The notes: a model not told the origin generated them from the letters alone. DNA of 64,000 nt from Micromonospora sp. WMMD1102 (GCF_029626265.1 NZ_JARUBN010000001.1:1922001-1986000), one strand, 5' to 3'. Counted from the first letter of the stretch, positions 33,608-42,155 are shown. Made by a program: numbers and translations.

Positions 33608-35317
33608 ATGACCAGGCGGTCCCGGACGCTGCGCACGTCGCTGGGCGCGCTGGCCCTGGTGGCCGCGCTCACCACCCCGGTGCGGCCGGCCGCTGCCGAC
33701 GGCGACGTCGGCAGCGGCGGTCGTCCGTCCGGCATCCTGCGCGTCGCCGGCCAGCAGATCGTCGACGATGCCGTCCGGCCGGTCGCGCTGCGCGGGGTCG
33801 CCTTCGGCAATGCCGTCTGGTCGGACGTGGAGCTGCCCGTCGCGCACCACGGTGAGGTCGACTACCGACGGGTACGGGCCATCGGGATGAACCTCGTCCG
33901 GTTCTACCTGAACTACCGGACGTTCGAGGACGACGCCAGCCCCGGCGTGTGGAAGGAGGCCGGCTTCCGGTGGATCGACCGGAACATCGCGTGGGCCCGG
34001 AGGTACGGCATCCGGTTGCAGCTCAACATGCACGTGCCGCAGGGTGGGTTCCAGTCGCTGGGTAGGGGTGTCGCGCTCTGGAACGACGTCCGGAACCAGG
34101 ACCGGCTGACCGCGCTGTGGCGGGAGATCGCCCGGCGTTACCGCGCCGAGCCGGTCGTGCTCGGCTACGACCTGCTCAACGAGCCGATCACCGCCGGCGA
34201 GAAGGTGCAGTGGGTCCAGCTCGCCAACCGTCTCGTCCGGGCCATCCGCGAGGTCGACCCCTGGCACGTCGTCACCGTGGAGCGCCTGAACGGGAAGAAC
34301 GCCGACGGCAGCGGCGCCTACCAGCCGGTGCACGACGCTGACCTCGGCTTCTTCCTCGTCGACGACCCGAACGTTTTCTACGAGTTCCACACCTACCAGC
34401 CGATCGAGTTCACCCACCAGTTCGCGTCCTGGATGCCGTGCTGCCAGACCCCGACCTCGTATCCCGATCCGTCCGCGATAAGCGTCTCCTGGGACCACCT
34501 CACCTGGCGACACTGGACCTTCGACGGCACCCCGCCGGCCGGCGCGCTGCGCGTCCCGGACGGCAGCACACCCTGGACGGCGTACCGGGTGCGCTACACG
34601 GTCACGGACCCGACCTGGCACGTCGGGCGGCCCACCTTCATGTCCCAGCGCAACGCCGGCACCGTCTACTTCGACGACTTCGAGGTGCACGAGTACGACC
34701 CGCAGGGCAACCTCGTGCGGCAGTTGGCGAAGGGGGACTTGGAGGAGCCGGCCGCCTGGCACCTGTGGCTCGACCAGAGCACCCCGCAGGCCACCGGCAC
34801 CCGGGTCGTCGGGCCGGACGGCCACGCGGGTATGCGTTCCGTCGGGATCTCCGGGACCGACACCGACGCGTCCCTCTCCTCGGACGCGTACTGGTTCCGG
34901 GTGCGGGCCGGACACACCTACGAACTCACGTACTGGGCCCGAGGGCAGGACAGCGCCGGAGGCTCGACGTCGCTCGGGCGGCTCGAATTCCTCACCAGCT
35001 CCGTGCCCGTACTCGGCCGGGAGAAGGCGCTGCTCGCCGCCGAACTCGACAGGTACGCCAGCTGGGGCCGGGCCCACGACGTGCCGCTCTACCTCGGCGA
35101 GTTCGGCACCGTCCGCGACTCGTTCGCCCGGGGCGGCGCACGGTGGGTGGCCGACCTGCTCGACCTGCTCGCCACCCGGGGGATCTCCTGGACCTACCAC
35201 TCCTACCGTGGTGACGGCGGTTTCGGCATCTACCACGACGAGTACCCGGACCCGGTGGACCCGGCGAACGCCAACGACACGCTCATCGACCTGTTCCGGC
35301 GGACGCTCGCGCCGTGA
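33608..35317 (+). CDS. Secreted GH5 glucanase with an inserted beta-sandwich domain
   Basis: A 569-residue secreted enzyme. After a signal peptide ending near PAAAD, the GH5 barrel shows LRGVAFGNAVW, GMNLVRFYLNYRTFED, GYDLLNEP (acid/base Glu192), FYEFHTYQP and LYLGEFGT (nucleophile Glu498). Some 300 residues separate the two glutamates, far more than usual. The segment ~280-450, with VYFDDFEVHEYDPQGNLV and AYWFRVRAGHTYELTYWARG, looks like a carbohydrate-binding beta-sandwich inserted in the barrel. Endo-beta-glucanase or mannanase action on plant cell walls is likely. It follows the CBM2-esterase gene. Confidence 0.87.
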   Translation: MTRRSRTLRTSLGALALVAALTTPVRPAAADGDVGSGGRPSGILRVAGQQIVDDAVRPVALRGVAFGNAVWSDVELPVAHHGEVDYRRVRAIGMNLVRFYLNYRTFEDDASPGVWKEAGFRWIDRNIAWARRYGIRLQLNMHVPQGGFQSLGRGVALWNDVRNQDRLTALWREIARRYRAEPVVLGYDLLNEPITAGEKVQWVQLANRLVRAIREVDPWHVVTVERLNGKNADGSGAYQPVHDADLGFFLVDDPNVFYEFHTYQPIEFTHQFASWMPCCQTPTSYPDPSAISVSWDHLTWRHWTFDGTPPAGALRVPDGSTPWTAYRVRYTVTDPTWHVGRPTFMSQRNAGTVYFDDFEVHEYDPQGNLVRQLAKGDLEEPAAWHLWLDQSTPQATGTRVVGPDGHAGMRSVGISGTDTDASLSSDAYWFRVRAGHTYELTYWARGQDSAGGSTSLGRLEFLTSSVPVLGREKALLAAELDRYASWGRAHDVPLYLGEFGTVRDSFARGGARWVADLLDLLATRGISWTYHSYRGDGGFGIYHDEYPDPVDPANANDTLIDLFRRTLAP

Positions 35318-35408
35318 CGAGGCACGGCCGACCACCGGCCCCGCAGCGGTCCGGTCCCGGGTCGCCTGCGGCCGGTGCCCGGCAGCGGGAGCCGGTGCCG
35401 TGTGCCGG

Positions 35409-35924
35409 TCAGCAGTCGAAGACCGACCAGCAGATCTCGTTGCGTAGCCGCTGGTCGTCCAGCACGAGGTCGCGGATCGCCGCCGGAAGCTGGTCCCGCT
35501 GCCACCGGCATTCCCGCCGCCCCTCGGCAACGCTCTCGCAGTCCGGCGCGGCGGCCCGCACGGCCTTGATCGCGTAGGCGGCGGCACCGAGTTCGTGTGC
35601 GGCGACGTGCGCGACGACCGCCGCCTGGCCGGCCGCGTACGCGGCATGCCGGGCCGCCCCACGCAGATCCCTGGCCGCGCCCATGGCGTGGCCCCCCGCC
35701 GCGCGGGCCCGCATCATCTTGACCTCGCCACGCACCCAGGCACGGGCGTGCTCGATCGCTTCGCGCGGTCGCGGATCGTCCGGTCGAACCGACTCGAACA
35801 GGTGCAGGACATGCTCGGCGCAGGACGCCGCCCAGAGCGCGAGCAGATGATGATCCGGATCGGTGAGGCTCCCACCCCGCCGAACCGTGACGAAACGAAG
35901 GTCCCGAACCTTCGGCAGGATCAT
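35409..35924 (-). CDS. Imm5-like putative immunity protein
   Basis: A 171-residue, Ala- and His-rich helical protein. SLTDPDHHLLALWAASCAEHVLHLFE, DPRPREAIEHARAWVRGE and the repeated AARHAAYAAGQAAVVAHVAAHELGAAAYAIKAV match the Imm5-type immunity family, known from polymorphic-toxin loci. The start at 35924 is supported by AAGGAGC upstream. No toxin gene is visible in the window, so it may be an orphan immunity gene. The divergent neighbour at 36077 is a second immunity-like candidate. Confidence 0.75.
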   Translation of the reverse strand: MILPKVRDLRFVTVRRGGSLTDPDHHLLALWAASCAEHVLHLFESVRPDDPRPREAIEHARAWVRGEVKMMRARAAGGHAMGAARDLRGAARHAAYAAGQAAVVAHVAAHELGAAAYAIKAVRAAAPDCESVAEGRRECRWQRDQLPAAIRDLVLDDQRLRNEICWSVFDC

Positions 35925-36076
35925 GGTCGGGTGCTCCTTCCGCCGGGGACGGCCGCCGTCGACCCTAGCTCCGCGCCCAGGGAAGGTGAGGAATTCCGCG
36001 CAATGGTTGACCACGGGGCAACCGGTCCAGGCGCGGGCGTGCCCGCGCTGGTGACGAGAAGGAGGCCGCGGCGGAG

Positions 36077-36685
36077 ATGGTCGAGCAGCTTGTCTCCCGG
36101 ATGGATGCCGCCTACCAGCGGTGGTTGTCGTCGGTCACCGCCGACGTCGTCGCCGACGGGGTGGTCGTGTACTGCCTCGGATCCCTGCTGGAGCGCAACA
36201 CGACCTACGGGATCGGTAACTGGCTCCCGGGCTACCTCATGATCGGCCAAGAAGGCGATCGGGGATTGTTGCTCAGGTGCGACGGTGGCGGGGGCCCGGT
36301 GTTCCGGGCCGACCTGGGCGGTCTCGGCGAAGTCGACCTCGCTGTTGTCGCCCCCGTGTTCGAGGTGTGGCTGCGTTCCGGGTTCGCCCTGCCCCCCGAC
36401 CCACAGCCGGACCTGCCGCCAACCGCCGACGTCTACCTGGACAAGCTGCCGGACGATGCGGTTCGGGTGCTGGTGCGGGCAAGGAAGCTGCTGGGTGTGG
36501 ATTGGCGGTTCGGGGATCTCAAGGCCCTGCACGCCGCTCAACCGTTCCTGGCGGCGAGGTCAGCTCGGCTGTACGCGCTGCGTCGCGACCTGGAATACGC
36601 CCCCGAGTTGCGGCCGTACCTCTTCTACGCCACCGACCACGGCCTGGCAACGGTATGGCCGACCGACAACCCGGACAACCGGTGA
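36077..36685 (+). CDS. SUKH-like protein, possible immunity protein
   Basis: A 202-residue soluble protein. YGIGNWLPGYLMIGQEGDRG followed by LLLRCDGGGGPVFRADLGGLG resembles the core of SUKH (SMI1/KNR4) domains, whose bacterial members often neutralise toxins. The second half (VYLDKLPDDAVRVLVRARKLLGVDWRFGDLKAL) is unassigned. AAGGAGG precedes the ATG. It is divergent from the Imm5-like gene, supporting a small immunity island. The family call is tentative. Confidence 0.5.
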   Translation: MVEQLVSRMDAAYQRWLSSVTADVVADGVVVYCLGSLLERNTTYGIGNWLPGYLMIGQEGDRGLLLRCDGGGGPVFRADLGGLGEVDLAVVAPVFEVWLRSGFALPPDPQPDLPPTADVYLDKLPDDAVRVLVRARKLLGVDWRFGDLKALHAAQPFLAARSARLYALRRDLEYAPELRPYLFYATDHGLATVWPTDNPDNR

Positions 36686-36689
36686 CTTG

Positions 36690-37130
36690 GCACAACGGTG
36701 CTGCGCCTCTTCGTCGCAGGCCAGCACCAGCAGCAGGCTGGTGGCCAGGGAGAGCTCCGGAACACGCGCCGTGTCCGGCAGGGCGGCGAGGACGACGACG
36801 GCGAACAGGAACGTGGCGATGAACAGCCCCAGAGCCAGCTGAATGACGCGGTCCTGGAGAGAGTTGCGCAGAACTCGGGGAGAGTACTGACTCGCTGTCA
36901 GATGTAGGGCCGACCATGGCGATCGAGAAGACCAGGGCGGTGAAGGAGATCATCGCGGTGATGATCGCCGACAGTAGCGCCCGCGCGCACGCGGACGCAC
37001 TGGGCAGGATGATGTCCAGCGGTACGGCGAGCCGCAGTTCCAGCGTCGACATGGCGATCGCCAGAAAGACCGATCCGGCCGTGGAGCAGGCGGACCACGG
37101 CGGCTGGCCGGACGCCGTGCCGAAGCCGGC
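36690..37130 (-). pseudogene. DUF2254 membrane protein remnant, frameshifted and truncated
   Basis: Minus-strand translation gives SACARALLSAIITAMISFTALVFSIAMV in one frame, then, after a one-base insertion near 36907-36915, LHLTASQYSPRVLRNSLQDR and LALGLFIATFLFAVVVL in another. Together these match the N-terminal part of DUF2254 membrane proteins, which are about three times longer. The remaining C-terminal domain is absent, and the match stops near 36690 where the SUKH-like gene ends. The upstream limit is approximate. Confidence 0.65.
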
Positions 37131-37180
37131 ACCGGCTGACCGGGCTGCTGGAGAAGCGTCGGGGAGGCGCGGTCGGGCCG

Positions 37181-37936
37181 CTAGCCGGCCCTGCGGGTGT
37201 CGGAGGACGTCCCGTCGTCGTCCGCCGGACCCGGTCCGGAGGTCGTCGGGCGGGAACCGGAAGGGCCGGTCGGTTCGTCTCGCCGGTCGTCGACCCCCCG
37301 TTGCTCGTCGAGGAAGAACGCGCCGATGCTTCCGGCCAGGGTGGCGAAGACGAGTACCGAATAGGCGGCCAGGCCGACCTCGACGGCCTGGCCGACTCCG
37401 CTGCTGGCGTTGAGGGGTTGCCCGGCGATTGTGGTGAGGGTGACGTCGTGCAACGTCCGTGGATAGGACGGGTGGCTGCCGGAGAGGTAGGTCAGGTGGG
37501 TGCCGACGAGGATCACGATGGCGGTGAACACACCGAGCCGGATGAGCCGTCCGGAGAGCAGTTGGGTGGCCGAGCGCGAGCCTCGTACGGCGGAACTGAG
37601 CAACTGCGCGAAGCCGGCGACCCGCAGCACCCGCAGGAGCGCGAAGAGCCGGAGGAACGGCACCGCGAGGATGATCAGACGCCACCAGTTCCGCCGGAGG
37701 AACCTGCGACGGTCCGCGGCGATCCACCAACGGAAGGCGAACTCGGCGACGAAGGCTGCCCAGAGCAGGTATCCGAGGACCGACAGCGTCAGGGACAGCG
37801 TCCGGTCACGGCTGAACGGCTCGACCAGTACGACGACGAGGAAGACCACCGCCAGGATGCCCATGGCTCGGTTTAGTCGCCGGTCGAGCTGGTCACTGAC
37901 TCGCCGGTGCGCGGTGCGGTGGTCATGCGGTGGCAC
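37181..37936 (-). CDS. Voltage-gated-channel-like membrane protein lacking the K+ filter
   Basis: A 251-residue protein with the layout of a six-helix voltage-gated channel: helices at about 27-45, 52-70 and 88-105, an S4-like basic helix (FLRLFALLRVLRVAGF), then ILVGTHLTYLSGSH and a last helix YSVLVFATLAGSIGAFFL. The pore loop reads DVTLTTIAGQPLNA where potassium channels have TVGYGD. It therefore keeps the TLTT entry but not the selectivity signature. A hydrophilic acidic tail follows. The first start is GTG at 37936; an internal ATG (MGILAVV) is an alternative. Ion selectivity is unknown. Confidence 0.75.
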   Translation of the reverse strand: MPPHDHRTAHRRVSDQLDRRLNRAMGILAVVFLVVVLVEPFSRDRTLSLTLSVLGYLLWAAFVAEFAFRWWIAADRRRFLRRNWWRLIILAVPFLRLFALLRVLRVAGFAQLLSSAVRGSRSATQLLSGRLIRLGVFTAIVILVGTHLTYLSGSHPSYPRTLHDVTLTTIAGQPLNASSGVGQAVEVGLAAYSVLVFATLAGSIGAFFLDEQRGVDDRRDEPTGPSGSRPTTSGPGPADDDGTSSDTRRAG

Positions 37937-38024
37937 GTGAGCCGGTCCCCGTTTCGGTCCGTGCGCCCAGTGTGACCCGCCGGCTGGCCCGGCCGCCCGG
38001 CTTTCGCCGAGGTTCGTCCGCTCC

Positions 38025-38477
38025 TCAGCCGCCGGTCCTGCCCCGTCGCGCTCGGGAGGCGGACTCCGCGACGGCCAGTTGCACGCCCGCCAGCAGCAGG
38101 TAGATTGCGGAGGCGAGCGCTCCGGCCACCGGCCACGCCTCCGGCCCGGGGAGTAGTTCGCCGATCAGCCAGGCGACTCCGAGGGTGATGCCGACGGACA
38201 GGAAACTCAGCGAGACGCCGAACGCGCTGACGATCACGGATTCCTCCTCCAGGGGCCGGCGGAAGCCCTTGGTGGCGAGGATCTCCAGGAGGGTGAACGC
38301 GGCGGCGGCTCCGAACCCGAAGAGCATGATCTCGATCCCGCTGGGCGTACCGGTGGTCGTGGTGAGAAGGCCGAAACTGCCGGTGATCGAGACGGAAAAC
38401 CCGTACGCCTGCCCGTTGTTGCGGATCGAGGCGCGGACGCCCCGGTAGACCTCGTCCCTGGCGTTTCGCCCGCCCAT
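38025..38477 (-). CDS. Conserved four-helix membrane protein, function unknown
   Basis: A 150-residue membrane protein with about four helices (AYGFSVSITGSFGLLTTT; IEIMLFGFGAAAAFTLLEILA; SVIVSAFGVSLSFLSVGITLGVAWLIGELL; VAGALASAIYLLLAGVQLAVA). No catalytic motif is visible and I do not recognise a named family. It lies 88 bp upstream of the channel-like gene on the same strand, so the two may form a small operon. Confidence 0.7.
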   Translation of the reverse strand: MGGRNARDEVYRGVRASIRNNGQAYGFSVSITGSFGLLTTTTGTPSGIEIMLFGFGAAAAFTLLEILATKGFRRPLEEESVIVSAFGVSLSFLSVGITLGVAWLIGELLPGPEAWPVAGALASAIYLLLAGVQLAVAESASRARRGRTGG

Positions 38478-38670
38478 GCCGGCTCCGTGGGATCGCCCTC
38501 GCTGACCCGCCGCACTTACCCGCCCTCCGCGGGGTCGAACCGGCCGGCGTCCGGTTCGACCCCGCGGCGGGACCGTCGGGCCACGGTTGCGCGCCCGATT
38601 CGGCCCGGACGACCGTGCCGGGGGTACGCCAGGGCCGGTCGCCGGGGCGCGGGGTGGCGTTCGGCGGAGG

Positions 38671-38925
38671 TCAGGTGTACGGCTTCTCCGCGCTCGGGCT
38701 GCCGTCCGCGTTGCGTACCGCGCCGGTCTCCGGTGAGCCGGGAGCGGCCTGCGCGACGTCCCGCCGGACGGGTACGCTCCGCCCGAGTACCTGCCCGGTG
38801 CTGTTGCCGGGATCGTCGACAGCCGGGTCGTCGCCGGTCGGCTGCTGCCCGGACGAGTCGGTCGTCCCCGCCTCCTCGTGCTCCTGTCGCTCCGCGTCGG
38901 CTGGTCCGCCGGACCGCTGCGTCAT
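38671..38925 (-). CDS. Small hydrophilic, probably disordered protein
   Basis: An 84-residue product rich in Asp, Glu, Gln, Gly, Pro and Ser (MTQRSGGPADAERQEHEEAG ... SAEKPYT), with no hydrophobic core. It is supported by a good ribosome site (GGAGGTGG, 5 bases before the ATG) and coding-like composition. The open frame extends further upstream, but only the segment from this ATG looks real. Function unknown. Confidence 0.45.
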   Translation of the reverse strand: MTQRSGGPADAERQEHEEAGTTDSSGQQPTGDDPAVDDPGNSTGQVLGRSVPVRRDVAQAAPGSPETGAVRNADGSPSAEKPYT

Positions 38926-39065
38926 GCCATCCACCTCCGCTTCCACCGCCACCTGCTCGGGCGGACCACGCCTTCCTACCCAGGTGGTCGGGGTGCCAAC
39001 CGGATCGGCCGGCTCTCGGGTGGCCGGCACCGGCCGAGGGCCGGCGTCCGGTCGCCGCCGGACCG

Positions 39066-39485
39066 TCAGTGCGGATCGCGCGGGTGGGTGACCACCAGGA
39101 CCGGTCGGGGCGACTTCCTGATCAGCGCCAGCGGCAGGCTGCCGAGCAGCCGTGCGGCCACCGCCGGCCGGGTGCTCGACCCCACCACGATCAGGTCCGC
39201 CCGCTCCTCGTCGGCGAACTCGAGGATCTGTTGCAGCGGCCGGCCGGATCGTACCGTCTGACTCGCCTCGATCCCGACGGCGGCCAGCCGCCGCACGGCG
39301 GCGGAAGCGGCCTGTTCCGCCCGCTCGACGAAGACACTGCGTGGCACCGCGGTCAGGCGTTCGAGTTCCACCTCGTCGACGGCGACCACGGCGACCGATC
39401 CACCGCTCTGCCGGACCAGGTCCGCGACGGCGTCGGCGACCCACGGCTGGTCGGCCTCGGGGTTGGCACCTAGCACGATGTGCAT
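39066..39485 (-). CDS. Universal stress protein (UspA family)
   Basis: A 139-residue UspA-fold protein. MHIVLGANPEADQP is the first strand and loop, ADLIVVGSSTRPAVAARLLGSLPLALIRKSPRPVLVV contains the nucleotide-binding G-2x-G-9x-G(S/T)-type region (here VGSST then LLGSLPLALI). ATP binding is likely but the motif is not perfect. GGAGG precedes the ATG. It is divergent from the APC permease. Confidence 0.85.
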   Translation of the reverse strand: MHIVLGANPEADQPWVADAVADLVRQSGGSVAVVAVDEVELERLTAVPRSVFVERAEQAASAAVRRLAAVGIEASQTVRSGRPLQQILEFADEERADLIVVGSSTRPAVAARLLGSLPLALIRKSPRPVLVVTHPRDPH

Positions 39486-39700
39486 GTCGTCCTCCGATGA
39501 CGGGCTCGGCTACGGCAGCGGGTCCCGCCCCGCACCTGACGCCTGGGTCAATGCTGGGCCGCGCCGGCCGCCCGGACAAGACCGCTCCGGCACGACGCCG
39601 GCATCGTCCATCGAATACCGTGTGGCTCTGCGCATCGACGAGAGTTACCACGCCGCGCACCGAGTCGTCATCTCGGCCGCGGACGTCGAGGGGAGGGGCC

Positions 39701-41137
39701 GTGGCGGACGCCGGGGGGACCGAGGAGACCGGCAAGGGTGGTGAGCCGACCCTCAACCGGGTGATCGGCCCCGGCCTGCTACTGCTGTTCGTGGTCGGCG
39801 ACATCCTCGGCACCGGGATCTACGCGCTCACCGGCAAGGTCGCCGCCGAGGTGGGCGGAGCGGTCTGGCTGCCCTTCCTGGTGGCGTTCGTGGTCGCCCT
39901 GCTGACCGCGTTCAGCTATCTGGAGCTGGTGACGAAGTACCCCCGGGCGGCGGGTGCGGCGTTGTACACGCACAAGGCGTTCGGCGTCCACCTGCTGACC
40001 TTCATGGTCACCTTCACCGTGATGTGCTCGGGCCTCACCTCCGCGTCCAGCGCGTCGAAGGCGTTCGCCAGCAACTTCGTCGAGGCGTTCGACCTGTCGG
40101 TCGGCGAGGGTCTCGGGCTCACGGCGGTGGCGATCGCCTTCATGACGCTCATCGCCGTGGTGAACTTCCGGGGCGTCGCCGAGAGCGTGAAGCTGAACGT
40201 GGTGCTGACCTGCGTCGAGCTGACCGGCCTGCTCATCGTCATCTTCATCGGCGCCTGGGCGCTGGGCGGCGGCGACGGGGACATGTCCCGGCTGCTGGAG
40301 TTCGACTCGCCGCCCGGCGAGAGCGGGTTCCTCGCGGTCACCGCGGCCACCGCACTGGCGTTCTTCGCCATGGTCGGCTTCGAGGACTCGGTGAACATGG
40401 CCGAGGAGACCAGGGACCCGGCCCGGATCTTCCCGAAGGTCATGCTGACCGGGCTCTGCGTCACCGGGGTGGTCTACATCCTGGTGTCGATCTCCGCGGT
40501 CGCCCTGGTGCCGCCGGAGGAACTCGGCGAGGGGGACGCTCCGCTGCTGAAGGTCGTCGCGGCCGGGGCGCCGGCATTCCCGCTCACCATCTTCGCCTTC
40601 GTCACCATGTTCGCGGTGGCGAACTCAGCCCTGATCAACATGATGATGGCCAGCCGGTTGCTCTATGGGATGGCGAACGAGGGCGTACTGCCCCGGGTCC
40701 TCGGCCGGGTGCACCGGACCAGGCGTACGCCGTGGGTCGGCATCGTCTTCACCACCCTTGTCGCCTTCGGACTGATCTGGTTCGCCGACCTGACCGCGCT
40801 GGGCGGTACGACGTCGCTGCTCCTGCTCAGCGTCTTCACCGTCGTCAACATCGCCGTACTGGTGCTGCGGCGCGATCCGGTGCGGCACGCGCACTTCCGC
40901 GCGCCAACCGCCATCCCGGTGATCGGCGCGCTCGCCTGCGCCTACCTGGTCAGTCCGTTCTCCGGCCGGGCCGTCGACGACTACCGGGTGGCCGGCGTGC
41001 TGCTCGTCATCGGGCTGCTCCTCTGGGCCGCCACCTACCTGACCGACCGGTTCGTCCTGCACCGGGACCGGTCCCCGGCACCGGACCGGAGCGAGCGCGG
41101 GGACGAGTCGCAGCGGGGGACGGGGCGCGAGCCGTAG
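39701..41137 (+). CDS. APC-family amino acid permease
   Basis: A 478-residue permease with 12 helices. GPGLLLLFVVGDILGTGIYALTGKVA is the TM1 glycine-rich substrate site of APC carriers, and ALAFFAMVGFEDSVNMAEETRDPARIFPKVM is the TM6 consensus. Uptake of an amino acid or polyamine is likely; the substrate cannot be read. The GTG at 39701 is chosen because GGGGAGGGG precedes it and the TM1 region follows correctly; the frame is open far upstream. A hydrophilic Arg/Asp tail ends the protein. A hairpin follows the stop. Confidence 0.9.
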   Translation: MADAGGTEETGKGGEPTLNRVIGPGLLLLFVVGDILGTGIYALTGKVAAEVGGAVWLPFLVAFVVALLTAFSYLELVTKYPRAAGAALYTHKAFGVHLLTFMVTFTVMCSGLTSASSASKAFASNFVEAFDLSVGEGLGLTAVAIAFMTLIAVVNFRGVAESVKLNVVLTCVELTGLLIVIFIGAWALGGGDGDMSRLLEFDSPPGESGFLAVTAATALAFFAMVGFEDSVNMAEETRDPARIFPKVMLTGLCVTGVVYILVSISAVALVPPEELGEGDAPLLKVVAAGAPAFPLTIFAFVTMFAVANSALINMMMASRLLYGMANEGVLPRVLGRVHRTRRTPWVGIVFTTLVAFGLIWFADLTALGGTTSLLLLSVFTVVNIAVLVLRRDPVRHAHFRAPTAIPVIGALACAYLVSPFSGRAVDDYRVAGVLLVIGLLLWAATYLTDRFVLHRDRSPAPDRSERGDESQRGTGREP

Positions 41138-41149
41138 CCGGGGGACAGC

Positions 41150-41169
41150 CTGACGTCGACGTCTGTCAG
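41150..41169. promoter_or_regulatory. Operator-like sequence similar to the site at 42123
   Basis: CTGACGTCGACGTC is shared with the palindrome at 42123-42140, followed here by TGTCAG instead of a direct continuation. It lies downstream of the hydrolase gene, so the two copies bracket that gene. It could be a second binding site for the same regulator. Confidence 0.35.
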
Positions 41170-41180
41170 CCCAGTCAGCC

Positions 41181-41203
41181 GACTCGGCCCAGTCAGCCGA
41201 GTC
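41181..41203. terminator. Hairpin between convergent permease and hydrolase genes
   Basis: GACTCGGC and GCCGAGTC form a perfect 8-bp stem with a 7-nt loop, ending at the hydrolase stop codon. Position between convergent genes fits a bidirectional terminator. Confidence 0.5.
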
Positions 41204-42062
41204 AGTTGAGGAAGCGGTGCAGCGCCGCCACCAGGTCGTCCGGGTTCTCCTCGGCGACGTGGTGCCCGGACTCGATCGGCTCGCCGCGCAGGTCCCGCGC
41301 CCAGGGCCGCCAGACGGCGAGCGGGTCGCCGTAGAGGGCTTCCATGTCGTCCCGGGTCGACCAGAGGAAGAGCGTCGGGCATTCGACAGCCCGCCCGGCC
41401 CGCCGGTCGGCCTCCTCGTGTTCCCGGTCGACGCCGAGGCCGGCCCGGTAGTCCTCCAGCATCGCCCGCACCGTGGCCTCGTCGTGGATCGCCTGCCGGA
41501 ATTCCCGATGGTTCTCCGCTCCCATGGTCTCCGGCCGGGCACCGCTGTACCAGGCGTCGGGATCGGCGGCGATGGCCCGTTCCGGCTTGTCCGGCTGGGC
41601 GAAGAAGAACCAGTGGTACCAGTCCCGGGCGAACGTGGCATCACACCTGGCCAGCGCCTCGCTGATGGGTACGCCGTCCATCACCACCAGCCGGCTGACC
41701 GCGTCGGGATGGTCCAGGGCCAGGCGCAGTGCCACGTAGCAGCCGCGGTCGTGCCCGACCGTGGCGAACCTCGGGTGGCCCAGCGCGGCCATCAGCCGGA
41801 CCAGGTCCCCGGCCACCGCACGCTTGGACTGCTGGGAGTGGTCCGGCAGGACCGGTGCCTTGCCGGACTGCCCGTAGCCGCGCATGTCCGGGCAGACGAC
41901 CGCGAACCCCCGGTCCACCAGCTGCGGCGCGACCCGGTGCCAGGTCGATCCGGTACGCGGATGGCCGTGCACGAGCAGGACCGGCTGCCCCTGCCCGGCG
42001 TACCGGACCCGGAGTCGCACCTCTCCGACGTCGATCCGCTCGTCGGCGAAACCCTCGAACAT
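41202..42062 (-). CDS. Haloacetate dehalogenase-like alpha/beta-hydrolase
   Basis: A 286-residue alpha/beta-hydrolase. The oxyanion motif is LLVHGHPRTGSTW, the nucleophile is Asp in VGHDRGCYVALRLALDHP, and the catalytic His is in ESGHHVAEE. DWYHWFFFAQPDKPE carries the His-Trp pair that holds halide in fluoroacetate dehalogenases, and a Tyr follows in EDYRAGLGVD. The first Arg of the dehalogenase HDRGxR motif is kept, but the second, which contacts the carboxylate, is Tyr here. An aspartate nucleophile points to dehalogenase or epoxide-hydrolase chemistry. It diverges from an SDR gene with an operator-like palindrome between them. Confidence 0.8.
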   Translation of the reverse strand: MFEGFADERIDVGEVRLRVRYAGQGQPVLLVHGHPRTGSTWHRVAPQLVDRGFAVVCPDMRGYGQSGKAPVLPDHSQQSKRAVAGDLVRLMAALGHPRFATVGHDRGCYVALRLALDHPDAVSRLVVMDGVPISEALARCDATFARDWYHWFFFAQPDKPERAIAADPDAWYSGARPETMGAENHREFRQAIHDEATVRAMLEDYRAGLGVDREHEEADRRAGRAVECPTLFLWSTRDDMEALYGDPLAVWRPWARDLRGEPIESGHHVAEENPDDLVAALHRFLN

Positions 42063-42122
42063 GCGGCAGCATTACCCGGTGCGGCCCCGCTTGCCGCGAT
42101 GACCCCCGTCACAGTACTTGCA

Positions 42123-42140
42123 TCTGACGTCGACGTCAGA
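42123..42140. promoter_or_regulatory. 18-bp perfect palindrome, TetR-type operator candidate
   Basis: TCTGACGTCGACGTCAGA is perfectly palindromic and lies in the divergent promoter gap between the dehalogenase-like gene and the SDR gene, 16 bp ahead of the SDR ATG. Length and symmetry suit a TetR-family dimer pair. No TetR gene is present within the window. Confidence 0.6.
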
Positions 42141-42155
42141 TTTTACCGTGGCCGT

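Noticed and set aside
38926..39813. Upstream extension of the small protein at 38671-38925 on the minus strand
   Set aside because: It overlaps the UspA gene and has low-complexity antisense composition; the ATG at 38925 has its own ribosome site.
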